This document shows positions 54,661 through 64,000 of a stretch of DNA of 64,000 bases, in pieces. The position numbers were made by a program, and so were the translations under genes. Source of the DNA: Agriotes lineatus (Eukaryota > Arthropoda > Insecta > Coleoptera > Elateridae). The stretch lies in NCBI GenBank assembly GCA_940337035.1, contig OW679197.1, forward strand, positions 39,996,466 through 40,060,465, in the 5' to 3' direction. The notes under the pieces are model-generated. The model was not told the origin of the DNA, did no database searches, and saw only the letters and a program-made list of their open reading frames with translations. Position 1 is the first letter of the stretch. Each line of letters begins with the position of its first letter.

Positions 54661-56708
54661 GACTGATTTCGGCCGAAAGCTTTTCAGTTCTTTGCATTAA
54701 TATTCTACATAAACTGGTGGAGAAATCATTCTGATAATTGATGCCCTTCTTGACTTAACGTGTTTATATCCAAAAGTTTATGACATCTTTCATATAACTT
54801 TCGATTGGTCCCGATGGATTGAGACGATGCCATAAAAAATATAAATTTGTTGAAATAGCGTAGTTCGAAAGCAATACAATATGGATGATTTAAACAAAAA
54901 TCACGTTTCTTGTGTAGCAGATGATCGAGTACTAAGATTGTATTGAGTTACATAGAAAAATATGGAATAAAGCGAAAAGGCACCAATACTTGTTCGAAAT
55001 TTTTCAGGAATACATATATGTACGAGTATTTGTTCAATAAATATACAATACAATAATTTTAAGTAGTTCCTATAATATTAAGAAGATTTAAATCCAAGTT
55101 TTACATTCCATGGCTTTCATTTACCCCATAAGAAGTGACTTAATACATAAATAAATGTACGTGCTTCAGCATATCTTTGCAACATTTAGTACTTTAAATA
55201 TCAACTCTCGTGGTTTTGCTTATGGCAGACAAAACTTGCACGCAGTTGAATGTTGTGAGCTATTATAATGACCTGGTTTGGTTTTTTCCATACCTAGTAG
55301 CATTTTGTACTATACATACCTTTTAGCTGGATCATTAAACATATGCGATTTTTGCAAATCACTTTCTGTTTACGTCTATTTTATCATTGATTTGTTCGCA
55401 TTGATATGGCCTTACCCCTTTACGTTTTGCGTTATTATATCAAGTCAAGCAACGCTCCAAAACAGACTTGTACAGTATAGTGAACGCTATTTACGTACAT
55501 TTAACTAGTGTTTTGTTATATGATGTGAAGGGAATACATAGTTTTTTGGCTATTCAAGTATTTCATTATTTTACTACAAAGTCGTTATATGTAACAACTA
55601 AAATTATTATGAGGCCAGCTATAAATCACAAAGTTTACTTTTCAGTCCATAAATCTGCAACTTAAATCACGTAGGATTTATTACAACCTTTGGTCTGATT
55701 TGTTTAGAAATCTTTATGTCAGTTAAGTCATAAGTATAATGATTCTACTAGATATTAATTTCTTGCATTATTTATATCTTTTTATGTACCATTATCAGTT
55801 AAACTAAAGAGCAACAAAAAGGAAAGAGGATTAGAAGGTCATGGAACCAGTAATATTTCTCTAATGAACGAAGACAGCAAAAAAATTCCTCTTTGCTCAT
55901 TCGATATATCTTCTGCATTCTGTTCTTTTATTTTTTAGAAGTATGTTTGTGTATTAAATTTAATATGAGGTTAACACATTAAGAACTGCTGGAACTTCCA
56001 GTTATGTAGACAACTATAGAACGTACAGCTCAACAGATATTAGCTTGCATGTGGATAAACGATGCGCAGCAGCCGAAGTGGTGGCGTAGCGACGAAACTC
56101 AGTTAACTGAGTCACCTAACTGCGAACATCAGGTACAGCGACAGCATAGCTCCAACTTCAACTTGTGTTTGTTCCTTATAGTGCTCACTCTTTCTCGCGC
56201 AACACAGACTCATTTTGTTAAGCTATATGTACTGCAAATATATCGTGTGTTAAAAAAACTCTTTTTCCTACGACTGCTTCTAAAATCAAGCTTTCCGCCT
56301 TGTTGACGTACGTCAAAAATTGATTGTTTTGAATCAGTTCATCGCGGCAGCCGTCACATGTAAGTATATAATCGTGAATCGTAATACATAGCAACATACA
56401 TAAATTTTATATAAGCTTTCATGATTATATACCTAAGTCGGCTAGTGGTCAGCTATTTGAAAACGTCAAAGTTGACAGCTGTAACTGTGAATTTGATTTA
56501 AACCTTTTTTCGCGATTTAAAGTTACTTGTGCTTTATTTTGTGTATTGTCGGTGTTTAAGTGTCAAGAAAAATAAGAAATGGGCGATAAAATATCGAATT
56601 CTGATGTAAAAATTTGCACGTCGCTGGAAATTTTAGAAATGGCAAAAAACACCAGTTTAAACCTATTTTCGAAAATTTTACAGTCGTAGGAAAAATTTTG
56701 TATGCAAC
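54661..56708. other. No recognisable gene
   Basis: About 2 kb, AT-rich. Short ORFs (55278-55508, 55468-55665, 56049-56306) show nothing recognisable. Confidence 0.45.
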
Positions 56709-59423
56709 ACGAGCGAAAAATGCATTAGGCGTTCGTTCGAGTTTTTTCGGACCTCGCTTCGCTCGGCCCGAAACTTTCGAACTCACGCCTAATCAGGGCT
56801 GGCAAAAACCCGGGTTTTTTCAAAAATTATCTGGCTGCTGGGTTTTTTCGGGTTTTATTGGGTTTTTTCGGGTTTTATTGGGTATTTTCGGGTTTTAGAT
56901 AAATTCACTCTTTTTTGGATTTAGATATCCTGTCAAAATCTGAATGAATATTAATTTTTTTTTAGGTAAAAGGTAGATACTTGGGTAATTTGTAATTTAT
57001 CTATGAATATGCAAATAAGCATTCTTTAAACATGTAAATGGGGTTATATGTATACTTAAAGTAGGTTTATCAAATTATGTTCTACAGCAAGAGGTTTCCA
57101 CTGTCCATTGATTCTGAGCGACTTTCTTCAAGGGGATTCCCTCATTCAATGATTTGCTACTTTAGAAAATATTATGTGGTCATCACACAACTTTCTTTTC
57201 CTGCTTGTAAAATTTTAATTTTGTGACTTTCAAAATTGACAAAAGTTATAGTTAATTACCTAATATTAAAACAGTTTGTAAAAAATATTATTCCCATTAT
57301 TTTTGTGAAAATTTAATTTTGCGATTTTTCAAAAACTATACGTCTTACAAAACACTTCTTTAACAAAAGTTATAGATAATTACTTAATATAAAATAAACT
57401 TTTAATAGTATATTACTGTTGAAAGATTAAGTAGCTGAGATGCGAAGCGTCGAGGTTCACTTTATCTCGAGACAGGAATGAAACTTTTCACCGTGGTATG
57501 TATACATACTATTTTGTTCACAACCACTTTATTGTACACAGGAATTGTAAAAATGGATTTGACAGTTTCTTAAAACAGTCGTTAAGCTAATAATACAATG
57601 CGGATAAAATCTGTTGACATAACAGCGGCTGGGAAATGACTGCTTCCCACCCGCCCGGGGTGAGAAGTAGACGTTCGTAATGGCTCATTTTCCAACTTTT
57701 TAAAAGGGAGTACCTAATGACCTTATTAAATAGATGGTTGTGAATAAAATATATTGCTATGAACAAATCTGTTTTGACAGTTAACTGTACCTTTTATTCT
57801 TTAAAAGTTCAATCACCATAAAACCTACCTTGTCGTAGATATCTTCTTGCATATAATAATTATTATTAAATCATAACCTTTGAATGACACTTTATCAGTT
57901 TTTGTTATTAATACATCAATATAAAACTAATTGTTAATGTTTATTGAAGTTACTGGTATTCTGACAATTTAAACAAAATTTTGTTAATGACACTTCCAAT
58001 AATTAATTACAATTTTTTAAACTTTAGGTTTACAAACCAATCTTAATCAATAAATCTAATTTAAATGCATTCAAAAATTCTATAGGCCTTTTTAATTCTT
58101 TTTACTTATATTGTTCGTAGCTCAGTACTGAGAATTGATTTTTAAATCAACTCACTTTGCTTTTTCACTTGTAGCCACGTGTCTGCAATCTTCTGTATCA
58201 ATGTTCTCCAATTTTAACGATAGTTCTTCCACTTTGATATCACGCACTGATAATCACTTTTAACGTCGTTATAATTATATTCTACCCAGAGTTTATCTGT
58301 TTTAGCATTAATTCTGGAAGATTATTTTATATCTGTCATAAAATTAATAATTTTTCTACCCGCCTCATTCTCTCTTATCCAAACATAAACAATTCTTTTT
58401 CCTTCTCTTAGCACTTTTTTTCAGAAGTAAATTTTTATTAATTATTAACTTAAATCAAGCTAGTTAAATATCTTGACAAAAGTCATTTTTTAGGTTATCA
58501 ATATTCATTTAACATTTTATAACATATTTAAAACTTTCCTGGATTATAAATGAACCATCACACTAACCAAATTAAGTTATACCTCAGTACGTTGTAACAT
58601 TCTGCAATGTATCTCATATGGACAATAAATAATTTTAAACAATTCAAACCACTTGCTTTGGGTTATTCTTTTCTCAATTGAGCTTCAATACAATGCATTG
58701 ACTGACTATTTATACATTATTCATATCAATACCGATTTCTAATATTTTATTTGACTTTCTCATATTTTGAAAATGTTATACCAATCTTGGCCAGTTTTTA
58801 AGTGATTCTACCTTTTATAGAATATATTCTTTTTTATATTTTTATATCATAGCAATATAGACATCCTATTATTAATTTTTGGGCCCAAGGAAATCTTTGT
58901 AAAAATGCAATTTTTTCAAAAACTGTACTTTCTACGGAACAACTGTTTAAACGAAAATTGTAAATAATTGCATAATATATGATCGTGTTCTAGGAAATTT
59001 AATTTTGATTAAACAATTACAAAATTTCCCCACAAAACGGAAATAACAAGAGTCAAGTGCCACTCCCGGTTGCCTCATTTTAACCAAAAATCAATAGACC
59101 CTCTGCATTTATATTAGAAACGATGGTATAAATTTTCAGGCCAATCCATTAGATGACAAGACTCACAGACTGGCAGAAATCACTTTGAAAACTGCAAAAG
59201 TCACTAGTTTGAAAAAAAAAATTGTTGAAATTGTTGTTAATGAAAGACTTTATACCACTTACAGATTTAGAATACTTTTTTGTCAAATTTTGAAAAAACC
59301 CAGATTTAGTCTAAAACCCGCGGGTTTTTTTCAGGTGGGTTTTATCCGAAAAAACCCAGTGGGTTTTTTCGGGCTGGGGAAAATCATGCCAACCCTGCGC
59401 CTAATGCATCATTTTTCGCTCTA
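56709..59423. mobile_element. Small foldback element split by an hAT insertion
   Basis: Left GAGCGAAAAATGCATTAGGCG (56711) and right CGCCTAATGCATC..TTTTTCGCTC (to 59421) are inverted. The left part also holds a hairpin (CGTTCGAG...TTTCGAAC) around CCTCGCTTCGCTCGG. Without the inserted element the host unit is about 110 bp. Confidence 0.7.
56794..59397. mobile_element. 2.6-kb hAT-type element without visible transposase
   Basis: Ends CAGGGCTGGCAAAAACCCGG and (inverse) CAGGGTTGGCAT, flanked by the perfect 8-bp duplication CGCCTAAT (56786-56793, 59398-59405). Both subterminal regions are crowded with GGGTTTTTTCGGGTTTT words. An 8-bp duplication and CAGGG(C/T)TGGC ends fit the hAT superfamily. 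The interior is AT-rich with no transposase motif that I could find. A GC-richer piece at about 57420-57760 may be another insertion. Confidence 0.82.
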
Positions 59424-60456
59424 AGTGCATAAATAACTATTAGGACATGTCTTGGAAGGAAAGATAAAAAATCTAGTCATGTCTTAACTTAAGTCTGTAT
59501 GAGAATATCAGATTGCATTTTGTTTATGAAAACATTTGTCACTGTGACAGGCAAAAGTTTATACTGCATTAAGTTTACGTCTATCAAGCAGAAAGGAAAA
59601 AACAACAAGTGTATTAATCATAACAGCCAATAAAAATTGTTTGGGTATGTATTAAGTTATGGCAAACTTCAATTTGATCATGGCATGCTGCGAATGAGTT
59701 TTTTTAAAATACACCGATACATGAAAAATTATAATACTAGCAGCAATTGTCTAGCCAGATAATACATTCATTAAACAAAAATAGCGTTTGATCAAATAAC
59801 ACCTAGTTCAAAATGGTAACTAAAGTTATCTTATATATTTTCCAATTTATATTTATTTAGAAATTTTCTTCTTCTTCTTGCATGATCGAATAGAAATTAA
59901 TTCCGATTTGTTTTGCCTCGTTATTCCACGAATGAAAAAAACAAACTTTTAGCCCATCTCTTGAGGGTTCATCCAGGGGGTCTTTTCCGTGTTGGTCGTC
60001 TATTTTTACAGACGTTGGATAATCCCTCTTCGCCCAAGCGGTCTATGTGTTTATTCCACTTATTAATCATCCTGTATAATTCAGGTACTATGTGTATCGT
60101 CAGCAAACCAAAATACTTTAAAGTAGATTATATATTGATTTAGTTGTATTCTGCGGTGCTGCAACTAGTGTTGTTAATTGGATGTAGCTCCGACTAGTTG
60201 GTTAATTATGCGTCTCATCCTTGAGATCTTTCTGGCAGAGTATTATGTAGTTGGGTTTCCCTCTAGTGGTTTCCGGCAAACTAACAATTTATCAACCAAC
60301 AGATTAATTACAGTAGATTAAATTAGAAATTGTGTAATATCAGGAGCAGTTTTGTATCTGGAAATACACTACCTTTCACGGTGTTGCATATTGCAGAAGT
60401 GCATGAAGAAAACAGTAGATTATCTGCTCTGTAAGACTGTCCCCAATAAAAATATT
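59424..60456. other. No recognisable gene
   Basis: AT-rich. The 76-codon ORF at 59913-60143 is not recognisable. Confidence 0.45.
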
Positions 60457-61094
60457 CAGGGTGTCCGGGAGGAATCTGTAATAATTTAGGGATATATCCT
60501 TAAGTAACTTTAATCAAAAACAATTATAACGACACAGCTCCGATTATAAAACGTAACTGAACCATGGCTTGTTGAAGAAAAATACAAAAAAAATCATACA
60601 CAATCGAAAATTTGATCGAAGTAGTAACAAAATCATGTATAATAATTGTTCAAAATGATCACCCACAGCTTAAATACACAATTGAGCACTGTGAGATATG
60701 AAGTTTACCCCATTCCCTCGTACTTGAGGATTATGACGAATTTAGCTGCAGCATTAAAAATTAAGTCTGAAGATCGCGCTGCCGAAGCGCATGGTCTCAT
60801 TTGGCAGATCCATGCTGGATCAAATTTGATTGAGGCAAACAAACGCCATGGAATGAAAATGCAGTGGTGTTCCATCTTGTTGCAGATCCATTGCTGCTCG
60901 ATTTGCTAATACTAATTGGCAGGTTTTTAATTAGAAAGCTTATTAAAATTCTTGTATTTTTCTTCAACAAAAAAGAAATCATTTTTGTTTTAAAATCGGA
61001 CTGACCTGTGTTGATAACTATAACTGATTCTTTTCTTAAAAGTACTGAAAGCACATATCTTTAAAGCTTGACAGATTACTCCCGGGTTACCCTA
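60457..61094. mobile_element. MITE with imperfect ~170-bp inverted ends
   Basis: Left CAGGGTGTCCGGGAGGAATC and right, inverted, TAGGGTAACCCGGGAGTAATC. The match continues to a shared TTGTTGAAGAAAAATACAA (60570 and inverse near 60955). The ORFs at 60646-60909 and 60797-61054 overlap on opposite strands and are not genes. Confidence 0.7.
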
Positions 61095-61099
61095 TATTG

Positions 61100-61412
61100 T
61101 CGAGTAAGACGTCGGATTAAGACTACCTACAAAGACTTATTTTCTTTGGCGCGTTTGCTGTTTCCACTCAGACATAGAGCGCATTTAGTGCCAAGAAGTT
61201 GTTACACGATAAATTGTTCATTAAGACCCCATGGGGTGCTCGTAGCAGTGTCCGCCCCTCGTACGTACCCCCACAGCTCAAATGTCCGGCCAGAACTCAA
61301 TCGCGTGGGAGGGTTCACAGGTTTAGGGTGCGTCTTGGGGCGAAATGCCACGACGGGGTGTCGATATCGGGTTATTAAGACAAGATTATGGGGCGCCACG
61401 ACATTTGAAAGA
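61100..61412 (-). other. Probable leader of an LTR retrotransposon, truncated
   Basis: Lies downstream (minus strand) of the candidate LTR and begins with the primer-site-like TGGCGCCCC at 61390-61398. GC-richer, with no recognisable gag. Confidence 0.35.
61390..61398 (-). promoter_or_regulatory. Candidate primer-binding site TGGCGCCCC
   Basis: TGGCGCC is the start of common retrotransposon/retrovirus primer sites (complement of a tRNA 3' end). It lies 14 nt from the LTR end, somewhat further than usual. Confidence 0.4.
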
Positions 61413-62993
61413 TGTTAAGATTAATAATTAGCTGACGACCGGTCAAACGTCGAAAACCAATCGCAGTAGCGTTGCGTTGCACTCCAAGGGATACTCCTAC
61501 GGCACTGGCTGTTACACCTACCTTTTGGGTGTCCTTTCTCCAGTTGCTTAGGCCCTGTACAAAGGAATACATACACAACGCAACAAGAAACTCAATCCTT
61601 GTCAGTCACAATAATACACAAATAATTGAAATGAAAAACAAGACGTAAAGTAAAAATGGGTAATCTATTACCATACTAGGTACAGGCCCGAAGGCAAGGG
61701 TGCAAGTAGCAAATGCTACAAATTGGGGTTAGTAAACAATGCAACACAATAAAGGCCGAAGGCCAAGAAAGCGGCGCATCCGCTGAGAATATTGGTCACC
61801 TAGGTCCCGGAATATGCTAATTTAATTTGCCTCAAGGCTCTCCACAATTCCCGGAGCTAGGCTTCCATAAACTTATGCTGAAGGCTTCCATTTACGTTAC
61901 TTGACGATAACTAGGGCTCGGGTAATTAGCACGCGGCCCACAAATAGCATATACGATAGATTGAGAGTTCCAAAACTTCGCACGTCACTGTATAATACGC
62001 AATTCACTGTTTTATGTAACTACTAGTACAATACCTTGATTTACTGTTAGGGCTCCAAGCAACTGTGTTGTTGAAGTGCTGATGCCGGAAGATTCCGACC
62101 TGGAGATTCAAAGCTCTGGCGACGCTTACAGAAGAGGGTTGCGATAGCAGCTTAGTTGCGGCAAGGGTTGATGAACAGGTAGGGACGGTTGAACGACGTC
62201 CTCGGGAAATTGTGGCGGCAAGATCCTTCGAAGAAGTAACAGGGTGGAGCCAAACGATAATTCACAACTGCTCACCCTGTATATTGATGCTTTATGTTCG
62301 TTCCTAACACGAATCCGCCAACCTGGGCGAAGAATTGTACACTACGGTACTCAGGGCTTTAAGGGACGAAAAGCACTTATAACTGCCACAAATCCGAGGG
62401 TACAACGCGCCCCTAAGAACTAAAGGGGTTGTTCTTTGTTCTTAAGTTAACTTGCACATCCGTGCGATAGCGAAGCTTAAATTGGACTCTCCCGGGAGGG
62501 AACGCGCAGGACGCGGCGTTAATTCGATGATTGCGTCATGCGTAAAACTTTCCATCCATCGGCCACTCATTCGGGTACATAAAGGACCTATTGTTTGAAG
62601 TGCTGACTTGCATTCTCCAAACTACAGCGCGCAACCAGGCGCGGGGCTTCCCCCGTGCATCACGCTCGTCTCGCCGGCGCGGTAATCTGATCCTCAAGGC
62701 CTCGCCTTTCTTTAACTAGTGGACTAAATGCAGACTCCATCTACCAGCGATTTACTAAGTCACTCAGCAGGGTTCTGATGTTATGAGCATGCGTTACAGC
62801 GTTCGCCTCTAGATTGAAGCAAATGCCTTAATTAAGATACTTTATGCGACAGATGTCGGGATCTGGCCTACATATGTGCCAAACAGTTAAAGAATTTGGG
62901 AAAGCTGCCCGATGGCTTAAATTATGCTGCAATATGCGGGAGCAGAATACGGAATTACACATAAGTTCTTAACAAAAATCGGGAGTCTTAACA
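61413..62993 (-). repeat. Candidate 1.58-kb LTR
   Basis: On the minus strand it starts TGTTAAGACTCCCG directly after a purine tract GTAAAGGGGG (62994-63003) and ends ATTAATCTTAACA, so the ends TGTTAAG/CTTAACA are perfectly inverted. The TGGCGCCCC primer-like site follows. PPT-LTR-PBS in one line could be one shared LTR between tandem copies, or a PPT and PBS on a single rearranged copy. No second LTR is within the window, so this is not proven. No coding sequence inside. Confidence 0.5.
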
Positions 62994-64000
62994 CCCCCTT
63001 TACTTAAAGAGATTGACCCCGGAAGTCTCTTGAGTGGTCCAAAGAAAACCGAGACGACCGAGTTACACCTGACCCCAAATCACATTTTACGTGCGATCAG
63101 AACTTACACGGGCCAGAAACAAGGCATAGGCGGTAGAAAGCCCAATGCCAAAACGATTATTGGCTGATAGAATGTACCCGTGAGTAAGGGAAGGGGTAAT
63201 TAACGTCCAAGGGACCGAAACGGAGGTATGGGCCTAGGTAAAGGAACATACCGGTCCACGCCGGTGAGTCTACAGAAGACCCAAAGGGAAACAACACACG
63301 CGGCGTGAACGAGAACGGTAAGTGCCAATTCACCCAGGGACAAAGATTGGTAATCGAGTCGAGCTCGGCAATCAAGAAATCATAGAAGGGGACTCCGAAA
63401 CAGGGACTGAAAACAGCAAAGATAGACCAAAAGGTAAGGTAGGTACCTCTATGGTATAAATGGTGCGCAAAGCGCAGAACCGCTACGTAGCTAACAAAAG
63501 GTACGGAAGGTAGGGATTGAAGATCGGTACCTCCCACGAAAGAGCTCCTCCGTCGCTCAGTCGTCGTGACGGACACCACATGCTACCGCCCCCGGTAGAT
63601 AAAGCTATACCAGCAAAACGTGACGAGTTCACGAAGCATCGACAACTAAGGCAACCGATAAGGACAGAGTTGCACCCCCAAAAGAATTACGCACTCAGGC
63701 TACTAGATAGGGTGCGAAAGGTGTGAAGTGAGAAGAGGAAGAAGAAAGACTGGATACGCCAGTGGAAAATACGGAAATTCGGGTCGGACCTGGTGGTTCG
63801 CAGAAGACTAGTATCCATTCCCTGGACCACGGGAGACGGGCGACATTGGACAAGTTGTCCCAAAAGGAATGGTACTCCACCAGGGGTCCACTAAACGACC
63901 AAGTTTGGTCCCCTCGGGGAACCAAACAAAACACTCACCAACAGACACGAAAAATACGACAGTCTCGCCGGCAGGCTCGACTGTCCCTTCACACTACGAA
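62994..64000. other. GC-richer 3' internal region of the LTR element; coding state unknown
   Basis: If the LTR call is right, this is the sequence upstream of its 3' LTR on the minus strand. Overlapping ORFs on both strands (63157-63579 minus, 140 codons; 63517-63726 plus; 63695-63934 minus) show no motif of RT, integrase, protease or envelope. The window ends inside the region. Confidence 0.35.

Noticed and set aside
60646..61054. ORFs on both strands within the 60457-61094 MITE
   Set aside because: Overlap each other and partly arise from the inverted ends; no transposase motif.
63157..63579. 140-codon minus-strand ORF near the window end
   Set aside because: Located in the candidate LTR element, but lacks any RT, protease, integrase, RNase H or envelope motif; left as an uncharacterised part of that region.
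1..64000. CRISPR array, bacterial operon or ribosome-binding-site signals
   Set aside because: No regularly spaced identical repeats with unique spacers, no long adjacent ORFs, and eukaryotic mobile elements throughout.

Overview
The window looks like a stretch of repeat-rich nuclear DNA from an insect. It is AT-rich and has no operons, no long intact host genes, no rRNA operon and no CRISPR array. Almost every recognisable piece belongs to a mobile-element family common in insects. A beetle or a similar insect is my guess, not something the sequence proves. I found no host protein-coding gene that I could defend; nearly all ORFs are short and accidental, or are relics of transposons.

Layout. 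0-10 kb holds a terminal-inverted-repeat MITE (294-787), a Helitron-like element with a GGGAC minisatellite (1157-2827), three tRNA-derived SINE-type repeats, one with a perfect 14-bp target duplication (6837-7129), and a foldback element enclosing a LINE reverse-transcriptase relic (7907-9705). 10-14.3 kb is one large inverted-repeat element (10009-14269). Both of its arms carry a decayed copy of the same coding sequence. A 5S-rRNA-like SINE, itself split by an 8-bp-TSD MITE, lies in its centre, and a second Helitron-like element lies in its right arm. 14.8-16.4 kb is a gutted Copia retrotransposon with both LTRs, PBS, PPT and a 5-bp TSD. 16.9-17.95 kb is a GC-richer block I could not identify. 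18.2-24.7 kb holds two LINE relics (both minus strand), a foldback built of short TCGAT-type repeats, a 66-bp tandem repeat and a small hairpin element. 26.4-32.7 kb holds relics of a mariner, a second Tc1/mariner-type transposase and a piggyBac transposase, plus a small MITE.

The most striking object is 33160-42980: a 9.8-kb almost fully palindromic element with arms of 4.85 and 4.94 kb around a 34-nt centre, termini AGTAGAAC...GTTCTACT and a perfect 6-bp target duplication CCCATT. AG...CT ends with a 6-bp duplication are the signature of Polinton/Maverick elements, but nothing like the usual Polinton gene set is present. Each arm carries one 234-codon ORF (intact on the right, broken by a 2-bp deletion on the left), one tRNA-Leu(CAA) gene, a tRNA-Thr-like sequence, a partial tRNA-like T-arm and a field of ~30-bp AT-rich repeats. 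The arms have diverged enough, and differ by enough indels, that an assembly fold-back is unlikely.

43-64 kb holds another mariner relic, a foldback MITE (50071-50855), a LINE 3' relic, a compact Penelope-like element with inverted pLTRs and a decayed GIY-YIG domain (52161-53578), a SINE copy, a 2.6-kb hAT-type element (56794-59397) inserted into a small foldback element, a MITE (60457-61094), and a probable 1.58-kb LTR in a GC-richer zone (61413-62993) that reaches the end of the window. The elements do not act as a pathway. They form a nested insertion record from which relative ages can be read.
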